A stretch of DNA of 58,491 bases from Bhargavaea cecembensis (lineage in GTDB: Bacteria > Bacillota > Bacilli > Bacillales_A > Planococcaceae): positions 381,572-440,062 of the forward strand of contig NZ_LN651372.1 of NCBI RefSeq assembly GCF_000826125.2. Reading direction: 5' to 3'. Positions 17,522 through 25,207 of this stretch are shown here, piece by piece (within the stretch, counting starts at the first letter, position 1; each line of letters begins with the position of its first letter). Made by a program: the position numbers and the translations under genes. The notes below the pieces were generated by a model. The model was not told where the DNA came from and ran no database searches. It saw only the letters and a list, made by a program, of their open reading frames with translations.

Positions 17522-18376
17522 TCAGGTCCGTTCAACGGGCATCGAGCAGCACCGGAACGAGCCGCCGGATTTGATGATTTCCGAGAAGTCGATTTCGATC
17601 ACGTCGTAGCCGCGTTCTCGCATGGCTTCATTCACTCTCCGGTTGGCCGGCAGGCTGAACAGCTTTCCTCCGCCGATCGACAGGACGTTCGTGCCCATCG
17701 TGAACTGCTCGTCTTTGCCGACTTCGATGAGATCATACTTCGCGCCGAGCGCCCGTACGGTGTCAGGGTCGAGCGCTTCCTTGAAGATGAGCGCCGTCTT
17801 CGGCGAGAGGATGTTGAACACACAGTCGAGATGCAGATACTTTCCATCAAAAGGAATCGGAACGACTCGCCGGCCGGGCAGGTGCTCCGGGAGTTCGGCG
17901 ATCGCCTCCACCGACGTCCGGCCGCTCACGCCGACGTAAACCGTGTCGCGGTCGACGATGACGTCGCCGCCTTCGATCTTGCCGCCCTCGATTTTCCTGT
18001 GCCGGAGCCCGTGCTGTTCGAGGAACTTCTCGAGCAGCTCTTCCTCGCCCTGGCGGATGTCGCTCGCCATCCGGGAGATGAACACTTCATCCCCGACGGT
18101 GAAGCCGATGTCCCGGGTGAATACTTGCTCGGGGTATTCTTCCGACGGTTCCAGCTCGATCACGTCCACCCCGTGTTTGCGGAGCGCATCACGGAATTCG
18201 CGGTACTGGGCCATGGCACGGTCCCGGTCGATATTATCGTCTTCGTATGCTTTCTGCACTTCATTGATCGCTTCTTCGATGGCCATATAGCGCGGCGGGC
18301 AGAGGATCACCGTCTGCAGCTCGCCGTATTCGGTGTCACATTTGATCTTCGATGATTCGTCCAGTGGCAACGTCAT
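17522..18376 (-). CDS. Dimethylarginine dimethylaminohydrolase-family enzyme
   Basis: A 284-residue guanidino-group-modifying enzyme of the DDAH/arginine deiminase superfamily, which uses a Cys-His-Glu site. QVFTRDIGFTVGDEVF is the substrate-loop Asp region. KIEGGDVIV is the conserved EGGD. KYLHLDCVFNIL contains the catalytic His. SGGSFRCCSMPVER at the C-terminus holds the nucleophilic Cys. It would hydrolyse methylated arginine or a related amidino compound. Bacillus YkgA is the likely orthologue type. ATG 18376 follows GGAGGAGA. The longer frame to 18508 would run into the divergent promoter. Confidence 0.88.
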   Translation of the reverse strand: MTLPLDESSKIKCDTEYGELQTVILCPPRYMAIEEAINEVQKAYEDDNIDRDRAMAQYREFRDALRKHGVDVIELEPSEEYPEQVFTRDIGFTVGDEVFISRMASDIRQGEEELLEKFLEQHGLRHRKIEGGKIEGGDVIVDRDTVYVGVSGRTSVEAIAELPEHLPGRRVVPIPFDGKYLHLDCVFNILSPKTALIFKEALDPDTVRALGAKYDLIEVGKDEQFTMGTNVLSIGGGKLFSLPANRRVNEAMRERGYDVIEIDFSEIIKSGGSFRCCSMPVERT

Positions 18377-18446
18377 CCTGCATTCTCCTCCATTATGCAT
18401 CAGTATCGATGCACTCTTCCCTTTTTCCCGCCGAAGAAAACATTCT

Positions 18447-18471
18447 GTTTGTTTGGCGGGAGAGCGGGAAT
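18447..18471 (+). promoter_or_regulatory. Sigma-B-type promoter
   Basis: GTTTGT at 18447-18452, a 13-bp spacer and GGGAAT at 18466-18471 closely match the sigma-B consensus GTTTAA-N12-15-GGGTAT. The downstream ATG is 36 bp from the -10. Confidence 0.72.
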
Positions 18472-18506
18472 ACTGTAGAAGAGAATGAAAAAGGAGCGCG
18501 ATTCGC

Positions 18507-18668
18507 ATGACGAAAAGCTATGCAGACAACACCGGCGACGACAAGACGAAGTGGTCCGAAAAGGTGAATGACGCGGCCAAGAAAGCCGAAGACAAGTTTG
18601 ATGATATACAGAAAGAGGCGCGCGAAGAAGCAGGCGCAGGCGATTCTGAAAACAAGGACGGCAAATAA
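18507..18668 (+). CDS. Small highly charged stress-type protein
   Basis: A 53-residue frame from ATG 18507 (AAGGAG eight bases upstream) to TAA 18666. The protein is Lys/Glu/Asp/Ala-rich with no hydrophobic core (KWSEKVNDAAKKAEDKFDD), predicted to form one amphipathic helix or be disordered, like small LEA- or CsbD-type stress proteins. The sigma-B-type promoter in front and a tight terminator behind support a monocistronic general-stress gene. No precise family recognised. Confidence 0.75.
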   Translation: MTKSYADNTGDDKTKWSEKVNDAAKKAEDKFDDIQKEAREEAGAGDSENKDGK

Positions 18669-18703
18669 GAAACCGGCCCCAGTGATGGGTGCCGGTTTCT
18701 TCT
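18668..18703 (+). terminator. Terminator of the stress-protein gene
   Basis: The stem AAACCGGC / GCCGGTTT (18670-18698) is followed by CTTCTT. It overlaps the stop codon and lies between convergent genes. Confidence 0.85.
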
Positions 18704-18707
18704 TGCA

Positions 18708-19835
18708 TCAGATTGAAATGCCCGCGTCCTCTCCGAGCCGCAGCCTGGCGCCGTCCGCCGCATCGAAGAAGTGGGCCAGTTCCATGTCGTAGGCGAGGTT
18801 CACTTTGTCGCCCATCCGGAGATCGAGCCCCGAATCGATCCGGGCGATCAAGTCTTGCTCCCCGAGCTTCGAGTAGAGGAGCGTCTCGGCGCCCGTGAGT
18901 TCGGAAACAATCACTTCGGACTCGACCGGGACGAGCGATTCACCAGACATGCCCGGCGGCTCAAGCGTGATGTTCTCCGGCCGGATGCCCATCGTGACCG
19001 CCCCGTCCCCGTAGCCCGCCGCCTTCATCGCCTGCGCCTTCGTCTCCGGCAATTCGAGCCGGATGCCGTCGTTTGTGACGAATCCCCCGCCCTCGATTCG
19101 GCCTTCAAAGAAGTTCATCGCAGGCGAGCCGATGAACCCGCCGACGAACCGGTTTTCCGGGAAGTCGTACACTTCCTTCGGCGAGCCGACCTGCTGGATG
19201 ACGCCGTCCTTCATGATGACGATCCGGGTCGCCATCGTCATCGCCTCGGTCTGGTCATGCGTGACGTAGACGGTCGTCGTCTTCAGCCGGTTGTGCAGCT
19301 TCGAGATTTCCGCCCGCATCTGGAACCGCAGCTTCGCATCGAGGTTCGAAAGCGGCTCGTCCATGAGGAACAGCTTCGCGTCCCGGACGATCGCCCGTCC
19401 GAGCGCGACCCGCTGGCGCTGTCCGCCGGAAAGGGCGCGCGGCTTCCGCTTGAGCAGTTCCTCGAGCCCGAGAATCTTGGCCGCCTCGGTGACACGCCGG
19501 CGGATTTCGTCTTTCTTGAACTTCCGCATCTTGAGCGCAAACGCCATATTGTCATAGACGGTCATGTGCGGGTAGAGTGCGTAGTTCTGGAACACCATCG
19601 CGATGTCGCGGCTTTTCGGAGGAACATCGTTCATGAGGCGGCCGTCCATCATGAATTCGCCTGCCGTGATTTCCTCAAGCCCTGCGATCATCCGCAGCAT
19701 CGTCGATTTCCCGCAGCCCGACGGCCCGACGAGGACGATGAATTCGCCGTCCTCGATCTCCAGGTTAAAGTCCTTCACCGCGGTGACGTCTTTTTCATAC
19801 GTCTTCGAGATATGATTCAGTTCGATTTTCACCAT
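18708..19835 (-). CDS. Sugar ABC transporter ATPase (UgpC/MsmX type)
   Basis: A 375-residue carbohydrate-uptake ABC ATPase. Walker A is GPSGCGKST (about 37-45), the Q-loop is VFQNYALYPHM, the signature is LSGGQRQRVALGRA, Walker B is LFLMDEPLSNLD, and the H-loop is YVTHDQTEA. The 130-residue C-terminal TOBE/MalK-type regulatory domain (MGIRPENITL) is present. The start ATG 19835 lies one base after the stop of the small membrane protein, so translation is coupled. It is the last gene of the binding protein, permease, permease, small protein, ATPase operon. Confidence 0.94.
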   Translation of the reverse strand: MVKIELNHISKTYEKDVTAVKDFNLEIEDGEFIVLVGPSGCGKSTMLRMIAGLEEITAGEFMMDGRLMNDVPPKSRDIAMVFQNYALYPHMTVYDNMAFALKMRKFKKDEIRRRVTEAAKILGLEELLKRKPRALSGGQRQRVALGRAIVRDAKLFLMDEPLSNLDAKLRFQMRAEISKLHNRLKTTTVYVTHDQTEAMTMATRIVIMKDGVIQQVGSPKEVYDFPENRFVGGFIGSPAMNFFEGRIEGGGFVTNDGIRLELPETKAQAMKAAGYGDGAVTMGIRPENITLEPPGMSGESLVPVESEVIVSELTGAETLLYSKLGEQDLIARIDSGLDLRMGDKVNLAYDMELAHFFDAADGARLRLGEDAGISI

Positions 19836-19836
19836 T

Positions 19837-20043
19837 TCAGTTCACTTCCCTGCGCGGCTGGATGTTGTATGTGTGGTTGGTATTGGTCATGAACGGACTC
19901 CGGCTCCGGGACCGCGCGAGCAGAATCACCGGAACGAGGAGGATGCACAGGAATGCCGTGCTGATCTCCAGGCTGAACTCTTTGTCCGGCGGGCTGTCTT
20001 TCCCCCGGCCGCCGGACCGTTTTTTCACTTCGATTTTCAACAT
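19837..20043 (-). CDS. Small single-TM protein inside the sugar ABC operon
   Basis: A 68-residue frame fills the gap between the last permease and the ATPase. ATG 20043 follows AAAGGGG, 25 bp after the permease stop, and TGA ends one base before the ATPase ATG. The N-terminus is basic and hydrophilic, one helix (STAFLCILLVPVILLA) spans the membrane, and an Arg/Ser-rich tail follows. Spacing and RBS argue for a real gene. It is not a standard component of this transporter class. It could be an accessory or regulatory subunit, but no family is recognised. Confidence 0.6.
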   Translation of the reverse strand: MLKIEVKKRSGGRGKDSPPDKEFSLEISTAFLCILLVPVILLARSRSRSPFMTNTNHTYNIQPRREVN

Positions 20044-20068
20044 ACGGTTGCCCCTTTCCGTCCGGCCG

Positions 20069-20944
20069 TCACTTTCCGCCCGACTGAAGATTGATGCCCT
20101 GGATGAAATACTTCTGGAAGAAGAAGAACAGGATGATCACCGGCAGCAGGACGAGCAGCGATCCCGCCATGAGATAGTTCCACTGGGTGCTCATCTGGCC
20201 TTTGAACACCTGCAGGCCGAGCTGGAGCGTATACAGGTTCTCGTCATTCAGGTAGAGGAGCGGCCCGAGGAAGTCGTTCCACGCCCCGTTGAAGGAGAAG
20301 ATCGCGACCGTGGCGAGCGCCGGCTTCGTGAGCGGCAGGCCGATCTTCCACCAGATCCAGAAGTGGCTCGCCCCCTCCATCTTGGCCGCCTCGATCAGTT
20401 CGTCCGGAATCGTCATGTAAAACTGCCGCAGCAGGAAGATGTTGAACGCGCTCCCGAAGAACGCCGGGACGACGAGCGGGTAGTACGTGTTCAGCCACTG
20501 GAGCTTCGCGAACAGGACATACTGCGGGATGAGCGTGACGAACCCGGGGATCATCATCGTCGACAGGACGATGGCGAACAGCGCGTTGCGCCCCTTGAAC
20601 GGCACTTTGGCGAATCCGTACGCGATGAACGAGTTGACGAACACATTGCCGAGGACGACGAGGATCGTGATCGTCAGCGTGTTGATCGTGTACAGGTCAA
20701 ACGGCGCGGCTTCCCATGTCCGGATGTAGTTGCTCCAGTTCCAGCTTTCCGGCCAGAACGTCGGCGGGTACGTCATCACTTCCTGCATCGTCTTCACCGA
20801 CGTGATGATCATCCACCAGAGCGGCGACAAAACGAGCAGGCTTCCCGCAGCAAGCAGGATCCAGTTGATAATGTTCAGCGCACGGCGCCTGCCCTGGATC
20901 GTGTCGAAATGGGCGTGCTTCTCGGCAGCGGGCTTGTTCATCAT
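20069..20944 (-). CDS. Sugar ABC permease, MalG/UgpE type
   Basis: A 291-residue inner-membrane permease with six helices. The EAA loop, ELIEAAKMEGASHFWIWWKI, contacts the ATPase. It starts at ATG 20944 with a 4-bp ATGA overlap with the upstream permease. The longer frame lies inside that gene. It forms a heterodimeric channel with the product of 20941-21852. Confidence 0.93.
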   Translation of the reverse strand: MMNKPAAEKHAHFDTIQGRRRALNIINWILLAAGSLLVLSPLWWMIITSVKTMQEVMTYPPTFWPESWNWSNYIRTWEAAPFDLYTINTLTITILVVLGNVFVNSFIAYGFAKVPFKGRNALFAIVLSTMMIPGFVTLIPQYVLFAKLQWLNTYYPLVVPAFFGSAFNIFLLRQFYMTIPDELIEAAKMEGASHFWIWWKIGLPLTKPALATVAIFSFNGAWNDFLGPLLYLNDENLYTLQLGLQVFKGQMSTQWNYLMAGSLLVLLPVIILFFFFQKYFIQGINLQSGGK

Positions 20945-21852
20945 TTCCCGCCCCCTTCGTAATGCACCCATCTCGGCGCGAGTTTCAGGTTGATGATCGT
21001 CAGTATGAAGACGATGATAAAGAGAATCCATGACATCGCCATCGCATAGCCCATGTCAAAGGCTTCAAACGCCTTTTTCCACATGTACAGGTTGTAGAAG
21101 AGCATCGAATTGACCGGCCCGCCTTCGCCGTTCGACATGACGTAGGCTTCCTGGAAGATCTGGAATCCGCCGATGAGGCTCGTCACGACGTCGAAGAAGA
21201 TGACGGGCGTGATCATCGGCACGGTGATCCGGATGAATTGCTGCCAGGCGCTGGCACCGTCGATCTCCGCCGCCTCGTATAAGCTGCGGGAGATCCCCTG
21301 CATGCTCGCCAGATAAAGCAGCATGCCGCCGCCGACGCTCCAGAGCTTCATGAAGATGAGCGCGGGCTTCGTCCAGGCCGGATCGAACAGCCAGTTCGGA
21401 CCGGCGATGCCGAACCAGGCGAGGACCGTGTTCACGAGCCCTGTCCCCGGCTCGAGCAGCTGCATCCAGAGAAGGTAGACCCCGACGCCAGACAGGACGG
21501 CCGGCAGATAGTAGATCGTCCGGAACAGGCGCATGCCCGGCATGTCCCGGTTCAGGAGCGCCGACAGGAGAATCGCGCCGACCGTCGTGATCGGCACTGA
21601 AAACGCGACGTAATAGAGCGTGTTGTAAAGCGACGTCCAGAACAGCTGGTCATCGGCGAACAGCTTTTCGTAGTTCCGCACGCCGATAAAGTCCATCTGC
21701 GAAGTGACATTGTAGTTCGTGAAGCTGGCGGCGAAAGAGAACAGGAGGGGCCCTGCCGTGAACACGATGAACCCGATGATCCACGGGAGGATGAAAATAT
21801 AGCCTTGAAGGCCCTCCTTCGTCTTGTAATTGAATCGCTTGCGTCCGGCCAT
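20941..21852 (-). CDS. Sugar ABC permease, MalF/UgpA type
   Basis: A 303-residue permease with six membrane helices. The EAA loop is SLYEAAEIDGASAWQQFIRI. I start it at ATG 21852, nine bases after AAAGGAGG. A hairpin lies between it and the solute-binding protein gene upstream and may lower permease expression relative to the binding protein. Partner of the MalG-type permease. The transported sugar cannot be told from sequence. Confidence 0.93.
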   Translation of the reverse strand: MAGRKRFNYKTKEGLQGYIFILPWIIGFIVFTAGPLLFSFAASFTNYNVTSQMDFIGVRNYEKLFADDQLFWTSLYNTLYYVAFSVPITTVGAILLSALLNRDMPGMRLFRTIYYLPAVLSGVGVYLLWMQLLEPGTGLVNTVLAWFGIAGPNWLFDPAWTKPALIFMKLWSVGGGMLLYLASMQGISRSLYEAAEIDGASAWQQFIRITVPMITPVIFFDVVTSLIGGFQIFQEAYVMSNGEGGPVNSMLFYNLYMWKKAFEAFDMGYAMAMSWILFIIVFILTIINLKLAPRWVHYEGGGK

Positions 21853-21889
21853 CCCCTTCCGCCTCCTTTCTGTTTTAGTGAGCGGCGGC

Positions 21890-21927
21890 AAATAAAAAAG
21901 GAAGGGGGACGGCGCCGCCCTCCTTCC
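21890..21927 (-). terminator. Intercistronic terminator or attenuator in the sugar ABC operon
   Basis: A 14-bp stem (GGAAGGAGGGCGGC against GCCGTCCCCCTTCC) is followed by TTTTTTATTTG on the minus strand. It lies between the binding-protein stop and the permease start, where partial termination commonly raises binding-protein levels. Confidence 0.85.
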
Positions 21928-21939
21928 CGATATTGCGGA

Positions 21940-23262
21940 TTATTTGTTCTGGTCGATCAGTTTCTGGACTTTTTCCTGTGCATCTTCAAGCGCCTGTTCC
22001 GGCGTCTTCTTGCCGAGGTAGACATTGTCGAACTCCGGATTGATGAGCGTCGGGAAGTCAGGCGCCACGATCGGCGTCGGCGTCAGCATCGTCTGCGGCA
22101 TCGCTTCGACGGCCAGCTGGTAGACCATCTTGCCGTTTTCATCGAACTCGTCGCTCGTCGCCGCGCTTTCCGCCGCTTCCTTGTTCGCGACGTTGTCGAA
22201 GTTCTTCACGGCCCAGTATTCCTGGGCCTCTTTGTCGGTCAGGTACTTGATGAACTCCCATGACTCGTCCGGATTTTTGGCCCCGTAAGGGATTTCCGCG
22301 ACGAAGCCGCCGCCCCAGCTTGTGTTGCCGTTGCCCGGCTCTTTTTCGGGCAGAAGCGCGACGCCGAAGTTCAGGTCAGGCGCATAGTCGCGGATCTGTG
22401 TGTAGAACGTCGGCTGCTGGACGAGCATGGCGAGGTCGCCCGAGAAGAACGGGTTGCCCTGCTGGCTCTCCATCTGGGACTGCCAGGAGTTGATGTTGTT
22501 GGCGCCGTACCGGTCATGCCAGCCTTTCAGCCACTTGAGCGTGTCGAGCTTTTCAGGCGTGTTGACCTGCACTTCGTCATTTTCGTCGATGAAGTTGACT
22601 TTGTCCGCGTTCATCATCCAGATGTCCGTCCCCGCGCCAAAGAGCGGGTAAAAGCCCATCCGGTCGTATTTGTCGCCGTTTTTCACGTCGAGCTTTTCAG
22701 CGAATTCCTCAAGCTCGTCCCATGTTTTCGGAGGCTGCTCCGGATCCAGGCCGGCTTCCTCAAAGGCGTCTTTGTTGTAAAAGAGGACGCGTGTGTCCGT
22801 GTTGAACGGAATCCCGTAAGAGTCGCCTTCATAAAGGGTCGCATTCCAGAGCTCTTCGTAGAAGTTGCCGGAAATGTCGTCTTTCTCCAAGTACTTGGAC
22901 AGGTTTTCGGCCTGCTTCTTCTGTCCGCGGAGTGCGGTTGCGTTGATGTCGTTGATCACGACGTCCGGAGGAGAGCCCGCCGCAATGGATGCGAGTTCCT
23001 TCGTCCAGATATCCCCCCACGGGATGAAGGTGTGCTTGACTTCGATCTCGTCATGGGAATCATTGAAGTCCTTGACGATCTTGTCGATGATCGGCCGGCG
23101 GATCTCCGAACCCCAGAACGTCCAGAAATCAAGGACGACCTTTCCATTCTCGCCCTCTTCATTCTTGGCATCTTTTGCAGAATCGCCTTTCGAGAAGCCG
23201 CTGCATCCCGAAAGGACGAGAACGGCGATGAACAGAATGCTCAGCCATCTAAGGTTTCGCAA
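21940..23262 (-). CDS. Sugar ABC transporter solute-binding lipoprotein
   Basis: A 440-residue family 1 extracellular sugar-binding protein. With start TTG 23262, seven bases after AAAGGGGG, the signal peptide is RNLRWLSILFIAVLVLSGC and the lipobox Cys follows LSG. The ATG at 23283 would put the RBS inside the gene. NTDTRVLFYNKDAFEEAG and NTSWGGGFVAEIPYGAKNP are typical of maltose/glycerol-phosphate-type binding proteins. It delivers substrate to the two permeases. First gene of its operon, with its own promoter and operator-like repeat. Confidence 0.92.
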   Translation of the reverse strand: MRNLRWLSILFIAVLVLSGCSGFSKGDSAKDAKNEEGENGKVVLDFWTFWGSEIRRPIIDKIVKDFNDSHDEIEVKHTFIPWGDIWTKELASIAAGSPPDVVINDINATALRGQKKQAENLSKYLEKDDISGNFYEELWNATLYEGDSYGIPFNTDTRVLFYNKDAFEEAGLDPEQPPKTWDELEEFAEKLDVKNGDKYDRMGFYPLFGAGTDIWMMNADKVNFIDENDEVQVNTPEKLDTLKWLKGWHDRYGANNINSWQSQMESQQGNPFFSGDLAMLVQQPTFYTQIRDYAPDLNFGVALLPEKEPGNGNTSWGGGFVAEIPYGAKNPDESWEFIKYLTDKEAQEYWAVKNFDNVANKEAAESAATSDEFDENGKMVYQLAVEAMPQTMLTPTPIVAPDFPTLINPEFDNVYLGKKTPEQALEDAQEKVQKLIDQNK

Positions 23263-23342
23263 GCCATTTCCCCCTTTATTCATGATTGGATTATGTATGA
23301 AAGGCCTATAACCTTCTTCTCCTTTCCCCGCCGGAAAAGAAA

Positions 23343-23378
23343 GTAAACCTTATACCCCAGTTTACAATCAAAATTCAA
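23343..23378 (-). promoter_or_regulatory. Promoter with GTAAAC inverted repeat for the sugar ABC operon
   Basis: On the minus strand, -35 TTGAAT (23378-23373), an 18-bp spacer and -10 TATAAG (23354-23349). A perfect inverted repeat, GTAAAC (23343-23348) and GTTTAC (23360-23365) separated by 11 bp, straddles the -10. It is a candidate repressor operator. No regulator gene is adjacent. Confidence 0.55.
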
Positions 23379-23449
23379 ATATTCACATAGTCCGAAGGTT
23401 ACAGAAGAGAAAAAAAGCGGCTTCTGTCGATTGTTGACAGAGCCGTCTT

Positions 23450-24007
23450 TCATGCCTCTTCTTTCGTGTAAATATCATAGTCCAGCCATTCCCCGCCTTC
23501 CCGCGCAAACCGCGGCCGCCTGCATTCAAACCGGAAGCCCGCACTTTCCGCGAGCTTCTTCGACGGAAGGTTGTCCGGCCGGATATGGAGCTCGATCCGG
23601 TGAAAGCCGAGTTCCCTGAAAAACGCTTCCGCCGAGGCGATGACCGCTTCCTTCCCGTAGCCCTTCCGGAAAAACTGGTTGTTGACCTGGTAGCCCATCA
23701 TCGCCCAGTCATAGTCCATCCGAAGAATCGTGATGACTTCGATCTTGCCGATGTTGGCCCCGTCGGATTTCCGGAAAATGCCGAGGATGACCATCCGGTC
23801 CCGGTCCGCCGCTTCCCGGAATCCCCGGATCCACTCATTGAACCAGCTGCGCGTCGACGCGTTCAGTTCAGCCGGCCGCCCCTCGTCATACGGATGCTTC
23901 GGCAGGACGCGCTCCTCCAGGCCTTTCCGCCAGGCATCATAGTCTTCCTCTATATACGGCCGCAGGATGAGCCGCTCCGTCTCGATCAACAGATCATTCC
24001 CGTTCAA
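23450..24007 (-). CDS. GNAT acetyltransferase, RimJ/RimL-like
   Basis: A 185-residue GNAT protein of the ribosomal-protein alanine N-acetyltransferase class. ETERLILRPYIEEDYDAW opens the fold, GYQVNNQFFRKGYGKEAV is the acetyl-CoA loop, and HRIELHIRPDNLPSKKLAESAGF is the motif B region. It starts at TTG 24007, downstream of a GGGGGTG stretch. It diverges from the CotF-like gene. The substrate is not evident, as many members are not ribosomal. Confidence 0.82.
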   Translation of the reverse strand: MNGNDLLIETERLILRPYIEEDYDAWRKGLEERVLPKHPYDEGRPAELNASTRSWFNEWIRGFREAADRDRMVILGIFRKSDGANIGKIEVITILRMDYDWAMMGYQVNNQFFRKGYGKEAVIASAEAFFRELGFHRIELHIRPDNLPSKKLAESAGFRFECRRPRFAREGGEWLDYDIYTKEEA

Positions 24008-24120
24008 TGTTCCGGCACCCCCCTGTTCCCATCATACCAAAAGGCGGAACGCATAATGGACGCCGGCCCACACATACTATCGTCGTTCATACAAAACACA
24101 AATGGAGGGAAACACAAAAA

Positions 24121-24771
24121 ATGACGCAAAACCCATTCGGCCAGAATCAGAACCAGATGCAGGGCCAGACACACGAAAACATGCATACCGGAACGGTTCC
24201 GCCGGATATGAACCACGGCGGCCACGAGCTTTTTGACGTTCATGAAGTGCTGTCCCAGTCGATCGCCGCGATGGACCAGTCCACGATGCTCCGTCAGCAC
24301 GCGAAAGATCCGGAGCTCATTGATATCATGGACCGCCAGTACCGGTTCATGCGCCAGGAGTACAACACGCTCGTGGACTGCTTCAAGACGGGCCAGGACC
24401 CGCAAGTTCCGACACAGCGCTACCAGATGGCGGGCGGCAACGACTTCATCTACGGCATGAAGCAGGCCCAGCCGAAAAAGCCGATGATGTCCCCGCAGGA
24501 AATCGACGACGCGGCCATTTCCGGATTCCTCCTCGGCTCCGCCAAGGCAAGTGCGACCGGCAAAACGGCGGCCGCCCTCGAGACGACAAACCCGGTCGTC
24601 CGCCGTGTGCTCGCGGATTCGGTCCCGAACTGTCTCGAAATGGCCTATGAACTGTCGATCTACCAGAACAAGCACCATTACTATCAGGTGCCGCAGCTGG
24701 CGGATGCCGACATGCAGGCGATCCTCAACGCCTACGCCCCGGCGACCGGCAACCAGCCGGGCATGCAGTAA
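24121..24771 (+). CDS. Spore coat protein, CotF-like
   Basis: A 216-residue protein with a Gln/Asn/Met-rich N-terminus (about 40 residues) followed by a helical Coat_F domain (DIMDRQYRFMRQEYNTLVD, MSPQEIDDAAISGFLLGSAKA). A Tyr/Gln/Pro-rich tail includes YQNKHHYYQVPQLADADMQ. ATG 24121 follows AATGGAGGG. Upstream, CATACAAA at 24088-24095 resembles a sigma-E -10, about 25 bp before the start. That is suggestive only, as the -35 is weak. It implies a spore-forming organism, or one from a sporulating lineage. Confidence 0.87.
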   Translation: MTQNPFGQNQNQMQGQTHENMHTGTVPPDMNHGGHELFDVHEVLSQSIAAMDQSTMLRQHAKDPELIDIMDRQYRFMRQEYNTLVDCFKTGQDPQVPTQRYQMAGGNDFIYGMKQAQPKKPMMSPQEIDDAAISGFLLGSAKASATGKTAAALETTNPVVRRVLADSVPNCLEMAYELSIYQNKHHYYQVPQLADADMQAILNAYAPATGNQPGMQ

Positions 24772-24860
24772 CCGGCGAAGTCCGTTCGCTTTGTCTCAAC
24801 TCATTCCGGCAGCTCCGGGCGGCGGGCCATCCTCCGCCCGGCGGCTGTTTTAAAATAGAT

Positions 24861-24907
24861 CAGGCAGGAACGCCGGCGGCCAAACGCCCCGGTGTCCCTG
24901 CCTTTTT
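24861..24907 (+). terminator. Terminator after the cotF-like gene
   Basis: AGGCAGG(N)CGCCGG pairs with CCGGTGTCCCTGCCT and is followed by TTTTTT. A second, weaker hairpin (CCGGGCGG / CCGCCCGG) lies at 24816-24845, nearer the stop codon. Confidence 0.8.
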
Positions 24908-25176
24908 TAAAGGTTTTCTTTTTTCACGAACGCATCCAGCCTGTAAAGAAATGCCTCCATCTTCCCCCAGTCGCCCGAGAATGACTCAACCTTTTCCAGG
25001 TAGAGAAAGTCCCGGAAGCGTCGGCTGGACAGCACGAGCGGCCCGTACCGGTCGTTCAGCCCGTCATATACACTGGTTTCTTTTAAGAGCTTAAGTCTTC
25101 GGTTGACGAGGCGGTTCTTCTTCGACGGCCAGAGATCCGGAATCGCTTCCAGCAAAGCGGCAATCAGTTCAAACAT
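24907..25176 (-). CDS. Small basic protein of unknown function
   Basis: An 89-residue protein starting at ATG 25176 after AAAGGGGTG. It opens with an amphipathic stretch (FELIAALLEAIPDLWPSK), is rich in Arg/Lys (NRRLKLLKETSVY) and ends in FLYRLDAFVKKENL. No signal peptide or known motif. Its stop abuts the end of the cotF terminator. It lies 31 bp downstream of the DUF2207 gene and may share its transcript. Confidence 0.6.
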   Translation of the reverse strand: MFELIAALLEAIPDLWPSKKNRLVNRRLKLLKETSVYDGLNDRYGPLVLSSRRFRDFLYLEKVESFSGDWGKMEAFLYRLDAFVKKENL

Positions 25177-25207
25177 GCGTCCCACACCCCTTTCTCAAGT
25201 AGATCCG

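Noticed and set aside
16967-18355. Long plus-strand frame across the AI-2E and DDAH genes
   Set aside because: It spans two unrelated genes on the other strand and a terminator between them, so it is a composition artefact.
18771-20962. Two long plus-strand frames over the sugar ABC genes
   Set aside because: Antisense shadows of the ATPase and permease. The sequence is Arg/Asp/His-rich without domains.
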